Translations under genes and position numbers: made by a program
Part shown: one piece after another, positions 1 through 4,837 of the stretch
How positions within the stretch are numbered: the first letter of the stretch is position 1
Layout of the letters: the number at the start of each line of letters is the position of its first letter
Notes under the pieces: model-generated
The model's input: only the letters and a program-made list of their open reading frames with translations
Told to the model about the DNA's origin: nothing
Database searches by the model: none
NCBI GenBank assembly: GCA_030148365.1
Contig: JASBTO010000172.1
Location: 1-5,014 of the forward strand
Reading direction: 5' to 3'
Source of the DNA: Kangiellaceae bacterium
GTDB taxonomy: Bacteria > Pseudomonadota > Gammaproteobacteria > Enterobacterales > Kangiellaceae
DNA length: 5,014 nt

Positions 1-329
1 ATCGACAAATTCCATAGACTGATCATGTGGTGTTTTGGCCCCGGGACATAGTTCCGCAGATCAGAAGCTAATGCAAGGGCAGTGCCGGTTTCGTGAGGTT
101 GTTCGAAGGATTCCGGAAGTCATCAGGCGGCGTTATAATCCCTGAAAAGGTGGGGTCTGGACTCTGCCAGAATGATGGGACCAAAAACACTGGTAGTGGC
201 GGGTAATGTCTGCAGGGCAGGTATTAGTAGAAGCGCGGCGTCCTGGTCCACCGCTGGATTCCGGCCTGCGCCGGAAAGACGGAAGTGATTAATGCGGGCG
301 ACCGCCGCCGCGGCCTACAAGGTGCCTGC
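1..329. other. Left-edge non-coding region
   Basis: No convincing gene is visible in these 329 bases. All frames are interrupted or lack a start with a ribosome binding site. The region holds a TATAAT hexamer at 134-139 on the plus strand, but its -35 position (111-116, TTCCGG) is poor, so promoter activity is doubtful. A 7-base-pair palindrome of REP type lies at 259-276. A 9-base inverted repeat (292-300 with 344-352) flanks the 3' end of the lipoprotein gene. A minus-strand frame open from about 119 to the window edge, with an ATG at 26-24, could be the start of a gene lying to the left, but the window shows too little of it to call. Confidence 0.6.
259..276. repeat. REP-like palindromic element
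   Basis: The arms TTCCGGC (259-265) and GCCGGAA (270-276) pair perfectly around a four-base loop, CTGC. With the flanks (a GG at 256-257 before it and GACGG after it) this resembles the short dispersed repeats of the TGGATTCCGGC...GCCGGAATGACGG kind that are common between genes of many proteobacteria. It sits about 55 bases beyond the stop of the minus-strand lipoprotein gene. It has no T-tract, so it is not a classical Rho-independent terminator, though such elements can protect mRNA 3' ends. Only one copy lies in the window, so its dispersed nature is inferred from family resemblance. Confidence 0.6.
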
Positions 330-635
330 CTAATGACAGGACCCGCCCGCATCGGAGCCGAAGCTCTCCATGTCGAGATTTTCGAACCCCGCGGACTTTG
401 CCATCTCGACTATCTCGTCGACCCGGGAGTCGTTGGTGCAAGGGTGGGATTCAATCACGAGTCTGGACTTGTCGGGGGTCGCGGCGAGTTGCTGTTGTAG
501 CTTCGAATGGCTCGTGTCCTCACCGTTGAATTCCAGGTAATCGTCGTGGACACGCACGGTGGTGGCCCTGTCGCCGAGGCAAGCGGTGATGAGTAGCAAT
601 ACGAAAGTGGCTAGCAGAGTACGCATGATGGTCAT
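330..635 (-). CDS. Small lipoprotein with ExbD/TolR-like periplasmic domain
   Basis: This encodes a 101-residue predicted outer-membrane lipoprotein of unassigned function. Residues 1-18 form a lipoprotein signal, ending in the lipobox I-T-A-C with the lipidated cysteine at residue 19; Leu at +2 favours the outer membrane. The start at 635 is chosen because AAGGAG (647-642) lies six bases upstream; the next ATG (626) is too far from it. The mature part has the pattern strand, strand (Y33-N37), helix (about 43-51), strand (L59-E62), helix (V72-S81), then a G83-F-x-N-L strand. That order and spacing resemble the periplasmic domain of ExbD/TolR, here without the transmembrane helix and its Asp. 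Cys66 and Cys100 could form a disulfide. The gene follows the ybiI-like gene by 40 bases and is probably co-transcribed. The ExbD likeness is my reading by eye and needs a profile search. Confidence 0.8.
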   Translation of the reverse strand: MTIMRTLLATFVLLLITACLGDRATTVRVHDDYLEFNGEDTSHSKLQQQLAATPDKSRLVIESHPCTNDSRVDEIVEMAKSAGFENLDMESFGSDAGGSCH

Positions 636-675
636 GATGGGCTCCTTGCCGGTTTGACCGGAGCGGCTCGGCGGA

Positions 676-942
676 TTAGCGCAACTGACTGTCCTTGCTG
701 CCGCGGCGGTTGTAGCCGCTACTGTTGGCTTGCTGTTTATCCAGTTCCTCCTGACAGGCGACGCAGAGGCGTACGCCGGGCAGGGCCTTGCGGCGGGGTT
801 CGGGAATTTTGGCGTCGCATTCTTCACAATGCTCGCGGCTTTCACCCTTCGGCATTTTCTCGCGCGCACGCTTGACCGCGTCCTCGACGCTGGCGTCGAT
901 TTGGTCCTGAACGGCCCCGTCACGGGCCCAGCCACCGGCCAT
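676..942 (-). CDS. ybiI: YbiI-like DksA/TraR-type C4 zinc-finger protein
   Basis: This 88-residue protein matches E. coli YbiI in length and along its whole sequence, including the GWA start, the GES-x3-CEEC stretch, PGVRLC and the terminal GYNRRGSKDSQLR. The zinc ligands are Cys39, Cys42, Cys60 and Cys63 (CxxC, 17 residues, CxxC), the fold of the DksA/TraR zinc finger. It lacks the long coiled-coil of DksA, so it is a short family member; the YbiI role is not well defined and binding to RNA polymerase is only suggested by family. The start at 942 has AGGAG six bases upstream and gives exactly the family length; an in-frame ATG at 999 would add 19 residues that do not fit the family. It is the first gene of a minus-strand pair with the lipoprotein gene. 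Confidence 0.95.
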   Translation of the reverse strand: MAGGWARDGAVQDQIDASVEDAVKRAREKMPKGESREHCEECDAKIPEPRRKALPGVRLCVACQEELDKQQANSSGYNRRGSKDSQLR

Positions 943-1020
943 AATAATCTCCTGATAGTCCAAGGGTTTCCTGAGCCGGTCGTGTCGGAGCGGCAGCACG
1001 GGACGAACCCTGTCTGATTA

Positions 1021-1049
1021 GATATAGGGTTACGGGCGGATAATTGCAA
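1021..1049 (-). promoter_or_regulatory. Candidate sigma70 promoter for ybiI
   Basis: On the minus strand a -35 TTGCAA (1049-1044, 4 of 6 consensus) and a -10 TATATC (1026-1021, 4 of 6) are separated by exactly 17 bases. Transcription would begin near 1014, giving a leader of about 70 bases before the ybiI start at 942. The inverted repeat AACCCT (1006-1011) with AGGGTT (1026-1031) overlaps the -10 and predicted start and could be an operator; a third AGGGTT occurs at 963-968. Direct evidence is only the match to consensus. Confidence 0.45.
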
Positions 1050-1140
1050 GCAGGGAAGGCCAGGGTACCTGAGAATGCTGGCCCGATTGAATGTTAAATA
1101 CCTGTCGAAACATCTCATTTAGAGATATTCAGCAGAGAAA

Positions 1141-1169
1141 TTTACAAAAAAGTGTATAAAAAGTAGTAT
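1141..1169 (+). promoter_or_regulatory. Sigma70-type promoter of the secreted-protein pair
   Basis: TTTACA (1141-1146, 5 of 6 to the -35 consensus) and TAGTAT (1164-1169, 4 of 6 to the -10) are 17 bases apart, with an A-rich spacer and A/T-rich upstream DNA. Transcription should begin near 1176, which leaves an untranslated leader of about 110 bases before the ATG at 1288. This is the best promoter match in the window. Confidence 0.6.
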
Positions 1170-1184
1170 CCTGAATTAAGTGAT

Positions 1185-1230
1185 TGTTTTTATTGGTATG
1201 GCATATGAAGTGCTATCCCCAATAAAGACG
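1185..1230 (+). promoter_or_regulatory. Long hairpin in the 5' leader
   Basis: Bases 1185-1196 pair with 1219-1230 in 12 consecutive pairs (two of them G-U); after a small internal bulge, 1198-1203 pair with 1211-1216 (six pairs, one G-U) around a seven-base loop at 1204-1210. The hairpin begins about ten bases after the predicted transcription start. It is followed by a purine-rich AGGGAGGAGG (1231-1240), not by a T-tract, so it is not a terminator. It may stabilise the mRNA or regulate translation. It does not match a riboswitch class I know. Confidence 0.55.
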
Positions 1231-1287
1231 AGGGAGGAGGCCGGTTTTCTTTGCCGACACCCGCAACAAGAATAACCAGGACAATAC

Positions 1288-1779
1288 ATGAAAAGGATTT
1301 TGACCTTCCTCATCCTTCTACAATCCGTCGCGCTCGCGGGTCTGGCCTGGCAGACGTCGATGTTGCGGGAGCAGTTGAACGACTTTCTTCTGGAAGCGGC
1401 CCGACAGGATGACCCTGGGCAGCTGTCAGAGTCGGTGACTCCCCGGCAGGTCCTTTCGACCAATGAGGTGACGCTTCAGCAACTCCGTGACGTGGTACGG
1501 GCAGAGGTGAGGCAAAGCCTTGCAGAGTCCCTCCGTGATCGCCCGCTTTACCCCGCAGAGCAGTCCCCGGAAATGCCGGGGGAAAGTCTCGCCAATCCGG
1601 AGCTGGCCTTTTCCGTCAGCCAGACCCTCGAAGCCCATATTGCCGCCGGCACCATGAACGACTCCGACATGGCAAGCCTCCAGGCCAGTATCGCCCAACT
1701 CCATCCGGACGAGCGAACCAGGATTTTGCGGCGCCTCGTGCGGGCGATGAATTCGGGCCAACTCAAGGCCCGCTTATAG
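1288..1779 (+). CDS. Membrane-anchored helical protein of unknown function
   Basis: I do not recognise this 163-residue protein. Residues 4-21 are a hydrophobic segment after a Lys-Arg start, with no clear signal-peptidase site, so it is probably an N-terminal anchor with the rest in the periplasm. The remainder is charged, free of cysteine and largely helical: residues about 20-40, a second helix at 61-81 (from TLQQLRD to AESL), a Pro-rich linker about 85-97, then a C-terminal helical block 103-163 with the motif LHPDERTRILRRL. The start at 1288 has AGGA (1278-1281) six bases upstream. A long structured leader precedes it and the next gene begins 33 bases after its stop, so the two are probably one operon. 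The C-terminal block may bind a partner, but no function can be named. Confidence 0.8.
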   Translation: MKRILTFLILLQSVALAGLAWQTSMLREQLNDFLLEAARQDDPGQLSESVTPRQVLSTNEVTLQQLRDVVRAEVRQSLAESLRDRPLYPAEQSPEMPGESLANPELAFSVSQTLEAHIAAGTMNDSDMASLQASIAQLHPDERTRILRRLVRAMNSGQLKARL

Positions 1780-1812
1780 CAGTCCCTTTAACTTCAAAAT
1801 GGAGATATACCA

Positions 1813-2226
1813 ATGAAAAATCTGTTCCGATGTGCCCTGGCAGCACTGGCCCTTGTCTCGGCAAGCGCTTTTGCCGGGATGACCCAGCCTCAAGTCGTAC
1901 AGATAGACATGGATGCACGCTCGGCACTGGGCGATATGGTCACTGCCCGAACCGCCAATAACGATGTCGAGTTTATCGGCTGCGGAATCCGCCACATCGA
2001 TGATGGCGCCGGCGGCGCATTTGAGCTCGGATTCTGCCAGGCAGCAGATGCGGATGGCGAGCAGATTACCTGTTTCTCCCAGAATCCCGGGTTGCTCGAT
2101 GCCATTGCAGCGATCACCGACTCCTCCTTCATTACTTTTGGCTGGGACGAGATGGAGAATTGCATCCGTATTGGCACCTCCGCCCAATCCTTCTATCTGC
2201 CAAAAAATATTAAAGGCAATAACTGA
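1813..2226 (+). CDS. Secreted four-cysteine protein of unknown function
   Basis: This 137-residue protein has a clear Sec signal peptide (residues 1-21; positive start, hydrophobic core, cleavage after SASAFA). The mature part of about 116 residues has four cysteines (57, 75, 87, 117), enough for two disulfides, and is acidic. Recognisable stretches are IGCGIR (55-60), GFCQAAD (73-79), ITCFSQ (85-90), SSFITFGW (104-111) and SFYLPK (126-131). I recall similar unnamed proteins from other gammaproteobacteria but cannot give a family name. The start at 1813 has GGAG (1801-1804) eight bases upstream. It follows the 163-residue gene by 33 bases and is likely co-transcribed, which suggests two envelope proteins acting in the same process. 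The gene is convergent with sodC. Confidence 0.85.
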   Translation: MKNLFRCALAALALVSASAFAGMTQPQVVQIDMDARSALGDMVTARTANNDVEFIGCGIRHIDDGAGGAFELGFCQAADADGEQITCFSQNPGLLDAIAAITDSSFITFGWDEMENCIRIGTSAQSFYLPKNIKGNN

Positions 2227-2238
2227 GGCAGAAGACTC

Positions 2239-2272
2239 CTCCCGCCAGTGAACTTTGGTTTGCCGGCGGGAG
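2239..2272. terminator. Hairpin between convergent genes, possible terminator
   Basis: CTCCCGCC (2239-2246) and GGCGGGAG (2265-2272) are perfectly complementary, eight pairs around an 18-base loop, in the 57-base gap between the plus-strand secreted-protein gene and sodC. The position suits a shared two-way terminator, but neither side has a run of T, so it would be Rho-dependent or only a 3'-end stabiliser. Confidence 0.4.
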
Positions 2273-2283
2273 AAACCCTGACG

Positions 2284-2805
2284 TTATTGCATGACTCCAC
2301 AGGCAACGCGGTCGCCGCCGCCACCGAGTTCCTCCGGTTTATCAGAATAATTGTCGCCGCCCGCATGGATCATCAACGAGTGACCTTTCAGGTCCGACAG
2401 AGTCAGTTTTGGCGCCAGCACCGGGTGTGAGGCCTTGCCCTCCCTGTCAACATAAAGGGCAGGCAAATCGCCTTTATGGCCATCTCCCCAGGGCGTACCA
2501 TGGTGCTCGGCATTTTCAGGGTCGAAGTGGCCACCGGCGGCTTCGCCCGCAACCATCTTGCCATCGGACATTTTTGCGCCGCAATCCGGATTCTGGTGAA
2601 CATGGAAACCGTGCAAACCGGCAGCAAGGCCTTTCAGCTTCGGGGTAAATACCAGCCCCTCAGGCGACTCGGTTATGATGATCTTGCCAATGTTGTCGCC
2701 GGTTCCGTCTTTATGGACGAAATGCATTTTCACCGACATATTGGCCATTGCAGTGAATGGGACACTGCTCAGAAGGGAAATAAAAAAGATTTTCTTGAGA
2801 TTCAT
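2284..2805 (-). CDS. sodC: Periplasmic Cu/Zn superoxide dismutase
   Basis: This enzyme converts superoxide to oxygen and hydrogen peroxide in the periplasm. Counting from the start at 2805 (173 residues), a Sec signal peptide covers about 1-21 with no twin arginine. The expected ligands are all visible: His68 and His70 in GFHVH, bridging His93 in GGHFDP, His102, His110 and Asp113 in the stretch ending HKGDLPALYV, and His147 in MIHAGGDN. Cys75 and Cys169 form the conserved disulfide, and Arg166 in GGGGDRVACG is the usual anion-guiding arginine. Three ATGs stand in a row (2811, 2808, 2805) directly after AAGGAG (2817-2812); the third has the correct six-base spacing, so I prefer it, whereas the first would have none. 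The gene stands alone, convergent with the secreted-protein pair. I see no clear promoter in the upstream 260 bases. Confidence 0.97.
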   Translation of the reverse strand: MNLKKIFFISLLSSVPFTAMANMSVKMHFVHKDGTGDNIGKIIITESPEGLVFTPKLKGLAAGLHGFHVHQNPDCGAKMSDGKMVAGEAAGGHFDPENAEHHGTPWGDGHKGDLPALYVDREGKASHPVLAPKLTLSDLKGHSLMIHAGGDNYSDKPEELGGGGDRVACGVMQ

Positions 2806-2965
2806 CATCATCTCCTTATGAATGAATTCAATGCGCTGGTAACAAGCTGTTTGAGATCACCCGGAAGCCCGGCGCTCGGAAGCAGCCTGTCCGAACAGGA
2901 TCTTATCACTACCTGTGACTGAGATCAGGATTGGTACAGCCTGGCCCGGTCATTCTGTCAGACGA

Positions 2966-3056
2966 GAAAAAAGAAAGGCCACAAACCCTGAGGAATATTC
3001 CCGCCAGCAATCCGGGTACCGCCCGGCGGTGATTTCTGTTTGCCGGGCCTTGTGGC
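2966..3056 (-). terminator. Candidate terminator after the tat-linked genes
   Basis: On the minus strand GCCACAA (3056-3050) can pair with TTGTGGC (2984-2978), which is followed directly by a U-rich tract, CTTTCTTTTTTC (2977-2966). Inside the long loop, GCCCGGC (3048-3042) pairs with GCCGGGC (3027-3021), giving a branched structure. It begins 17 bases after the stop of the DUF4442 gene, the right place for ending the tat-linked transcript. The outer stem spans an unusually long distance (65 bases), so the call is tentative. Confidence 0.4.
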
Positions 3057-3073
3057 GGGGGCCGGACTAGCGG

Positions 3074-3544
3074 TCAGGCTGGCCGGTCCGGTCGACTTTT
3101 GCGGCTGATATGAACGGTCTTCCACACCTTGGCGACCAGAGCGCCTTCGCCATCCATGATATCAATTTCAAATTGCGGCTCGATTTTTTCCGCTGATTCG
3201 AGGCGGGATTTGAACTCTGCAATTTGCTCGTTGGTGACCCGGAACTCGGCGAACACCTCTTGCCGGACCGCCTTGATGAATTTGATTTCGGCTTTCTTGT
3301 CCCAGACGGCGTAGTCGCGGCCCATTCGGTGCAGGAGCAGCAGCATGCAGAAGGGGTCGGCCATTGAAAACAATGAGCCGCCGTAATGGGTGTTGACGTA
3401 GTTGCGGTTGTACCAGCGCAGACGGAGCCGGGTTTTGGCATGGGTCCAGTCATCGGCGAGGGTCAGCACCTTGATGCCGGAGCACAGATAGGGCGGCCAC
3501 CAGTTGAGGACGTGCCTCAACCAGCGGGCCTTGATGGTTTTCAC
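3074..3544 (-). CDS. DUF4442-type hotdog-fold protein (thioesterase-like)
   Basis: This 156-residue protein looks like the DUF4442 family, a branch of the hotdog-fold superfamily that includes acyl-CoA thioesterases of the PaaI type. Recognisable parts are NWWPPYL (14-20), LRWYNRNYV (42-50), and the central helix region THYGGSLFSMADPF (52-65), where the H-x-GG pattern is the hotdog signature, followed by GRDYAVWDK (75-83). The substrate is unknown and no activity is proven by sequence. It has no signal peptide and should be cytosolic. The start is GTG at 3544, only two bases after the stop of the preceding gene, with no good ribosome binding site, so translation is probably coupled to that gene. 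It is the last gene of the tat-linked run and is followed by a candidate terminator. Confidence 0.88.
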   Translation of the reverse strand: MKTIKARWLRHVLNWWPPYLCSGIKVLTLADDWTHAKTRLRLRWYNRNYVNTHYGGSLFSMADPFCMLLLLHRMGRDYAVWDKKAEIKFIKAVRQEVFAEFRVTNEQIAEFKSRLESAEKIEPQFEIDIMDGEGALVAKVWKTVHISRKSRPDRPA

Positions 3545-3546
3545 GG

Positions 3547-4065
3547 TTACTTGATGCGCTTGACCGGAATGGAACGGTTGAGGCCGTCCACTTTCATGCG
3601 GAAAGATCCCCAGACACCCTTTTCGATGACGACTTCCGGGTTGGTGGCGTGGTGGGTAAAGCGGGCGTTATCCGTTTGCTGCCAGACCTGACCATTGGCG
3701 AGGGTAAAGGTGGACTTGCCATGCCAGCCGTCAAACTCGCCGGGGATGGTCGATACCAGTTCGTCAGGAGTGCGCAGCTCCGCCTGTTTTTCCAGACCGA
3801 ATTCCTGCTCGGGGGTCATGCCCTCGGGTTGGCCAAAAGTATCAACCGGATCCTGCGCGCGCGGTGCGGTGGCAGCGGCCGGCGCCTGACCGGAATAAGG
3901 CTTGGCGTTCTTGTAATGGGCGGCAACCATATCGAAGCAATCCAGCCGGTCTTTGCTGTCAGCGATGGTGGTGCAACCTTTCAGATCCGTGATCACGTCA
4001 GCGGATGCCGGTGCGGCGACGATGGCGAGTAACAGACCGGAAATCAAAATGGAGCAATTTTTCAT
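3547..4065 (-). CDS. Exported small protein with C-x11-C motif, unknown function
   Basis: This 172-residue protein has a Sec signal peptide (residues 1-22, cleavage after PASA). The mature N-terminus carries the pattern C31-TTI-x4-DRLDC43-FD, which recalls the C-x-I-x-D-x3-RL-x-CYD motif of many small periplasmic proteins, among them TagO/VasI-type proteins of type VI secretion; no other sign of such a system is present here. A Pro/Ala-rich linker (about 56-80) leads to a C-terminal domain (about 114-171) with LANGQVWQQ, VVIEKGVWGSF and RSIPVKRIK, likely a small beta-rich fold. The start at 4065 is chosen because it gives the signal peptide and has AGGGA seven bases upstream; a start at 4146 would add 27 residues and overlap tatC. 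It begins four bases after the tatC stop and ends two bases before the DUF4442 gene, so it rides on the tat transcript. The function is unknown. Confidence 0.85.
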   Translation of the reverse strand: MKNCSILISGLLLAIVAAPASADVITDLKGCTTIADSKDRLDCFDMVAAHYKNAKPYSGQAPAAATAPRAQDPVDTFGQPEGMTPEQEFGLEKQAELRTPDELVSTIPGEFDGWHGKSTFTLANGQVWQQTDNARFTHHATNPEVVIEKGVWGSFRMKVDGLNRSIPVKRIK

Positions 4066-4069
4066 GGAG

Positions 4070-4837
4070 TTATCCCTGGTTTTCAACTTCAGAAACGTTT
4101 TTATCGGATTTTCCCAGCAGACCCGCAAACAGGATGCCGAGCTCAAACAGGATCCACATGGGCACGGCGAGCAACACCTGCGAAATGATATCGGGCGGAG
4201 TCAGCAGCATGCCGGCCACAAAGGCGCCGACAATGACATAGGGGCGCTTGGCTTTCAAGGCCGCCACGGTGGTCACGCCGGACATTACCATCAACAGGGT
4301 GGCGATGGGTATCTCGAATGCGATCCCGAAGGCGAAAAAGAACTTCAGCGCCACGCTCAGATAGCTGGAAATGTCCGGAAGATAACTGACGCCCTCGGGG
4401 CCGGCGCCGGCAAAAAAGTTGAAGGCCAGCGGGAAAATAACGAAGTAGGCGAAGGCCATGCCACCGTAGAACAGCAGAATGCTGGTCGCCAGCAGAGGAA
4501 TGGCAAAGCGCTTTTCGTGCTGATAGAGGCCCGGTGAAATAAATTGCCATATCTGGTGCAGGATAAACGGCATGGCCAGAAAAAAGGCCGTCACGATGGT
4601 CAGCTTGAAGGGAATGAAAAACGGCGACACTACATCGGTCGCGATCAGTTTTGAGCCTTCGGGCAATTGGGCGATCAGGGGTTCGGCGAGCAGACGATAC
4701 AGGTCGTTGGCAAAGTAGAACAGGCACAGGAAGAGGATCAGGATCACCAGCAGGCTTTTCATCAGGCGCGAGCGCAGCTCAACCAGATGGGCCATCAGCG
4801 GCATGTCCGTGTCCGGTTTCGAACTAGTCCTGGTCAT
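4070..4837 (-). CDS. tatC: Sec-independent protein translocase subunit TatC
   Basis: TatC is the six-helix inner-membrane protein that, with TatB, recognises twin-arginine signal peptides and recruits TatA to export folded proteins. In the 255-residue form, the cytosolic start HLVELRSRL (17-25) carries Glu20 and Arg22, followed by ATDVVSPFF (66-74), LYQHEKR (104-110, with Glu108) and RPYVIVGAF (198-206), ending in TPPDIISQ (213-220, with Asp216); these match the conserved and signal-peptide-binding positions of E. coli TatC with an offset of five. Hydrophobic segments lie near 27-46, 75-98, 112-136, 158-182, 200-212 and 218-236. The start at 4837 overlaps the end of tatB by 14 bases and lacks a strong ribosome binding site, which points to translational coupling. 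An in-frame ATG at 4873 would give 267 residues with a longer overlap and is less likely. Confidence 0.97.
   Translation of the reverse strand: MTRTSSKPDTDMPLMAHLVELRSRLMKSLLVILILFLCLFYFANDLYRLLAEPLIAQLPEGSKLIATDVVSPFFIPFKLTIVTAFFLAMPFILHQIWQFISPGLYQHEKRFAIPLLATSILLFYGGMAFAYFVIFPLAFNFFAGAGPEGVSYLPDISSYLSVALKFFFAFGIAFEIPIATLLMVMSGVTTVAALKAKRPYVIVGAFVAGMLLTPPDIISQVLLAVPMWILFELGILFAGLLGKSDKNVSEVENQG

Larger units (their letters stand above)
943..1287. other. Divergent intergenic region with promoters and structured leader
   Basis: This 345-base gap separates ybiI (leftward) from the 163-residue gene (rightward). It holds a candidate promoter on each strand and a long hairpin, each listed separately. 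A further inverted repeat, GGCCAG (1058-1063) with CTGGCC (1078-1083) around 14 bases, sits just upstream of the ybiI -35 box. The stretch from about 1085 to 1230 is visibly richer in A and T than the genes on either side. A perfect AGGAGG at 1235-1240 lies about 47 bases before the downstream start codon and does not serve an evident gene. Confidence 0.7.

Noticed and set aside
1..119. Minus-strand frame open to the left edge, with ATG at 26-24 and protein-like text upstream of it
   Set aside because: No ribosome binding site at good spacing, and only eight codons follow the ATG in the window. It could be the start of a gene to the left, but this cannot be supported here.
134..139. Perfect TATAAT hexamer as a promoter
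   Set aside because: The -35 position at 17 bases (TTCCGG) matches only two of six bases, there is no extended -10, and no gene follows on that strand.
172..288. 38-codon plus-strand frame downstream of the TATAAT at 134-139
   Set aside because: It has no ribosome binding site and runs through the REP-like palindrome; the composition is not protein-like.
330..1118. A 262-codon minus-strand frame covering the lipoprotein and the ybiI-like gene
   Set aside because: Its first part is an out-of-frame reading of ybiI with low-complexity, Arg/Ser/Ala-rich sequence. Only the last 101 codons, which have their own ribosome binding site and lipobox, look real.
2284..2811. SodC as a Tat substrate because of the nearby tat operon
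   Set aside because: The signal peptide has Lys-Lys but no twin arginine, and the gene is a separate unit about 1.3 kb from tatC; it looks like an ordinary Sec substrate.
2886..2899. Small inverted repeat CCTGT-CCGA-ACAGG upstream of sodC as an operator
   Set aside because: The arms are only five bases and no convincing promoter boxes stand around it, so it is not distinguishable from chance.
2476..2922. 148-codon plus-strand frame across sodC
   Set aside because: It lies antisense to sodC, whose catalytic residues, signal peptide and ribosome binding site are all intact; the frame is a shadow.
3547..4146. Longer start (4146) for the exported protein after tatC
   Set aside because: It would bury the signal peptide behind 27 residues and overlap tatC by 77 bases; the start at 4065 has a ribosome binding site and gives a normal signal peptide.
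3953..4537. 194-codon plus-strand frame antisense to tatC
   Set aside because: Gln/Gly/His-rich sequence with no known domain, wholly explained by the composition of tatC read on the opposite strand.
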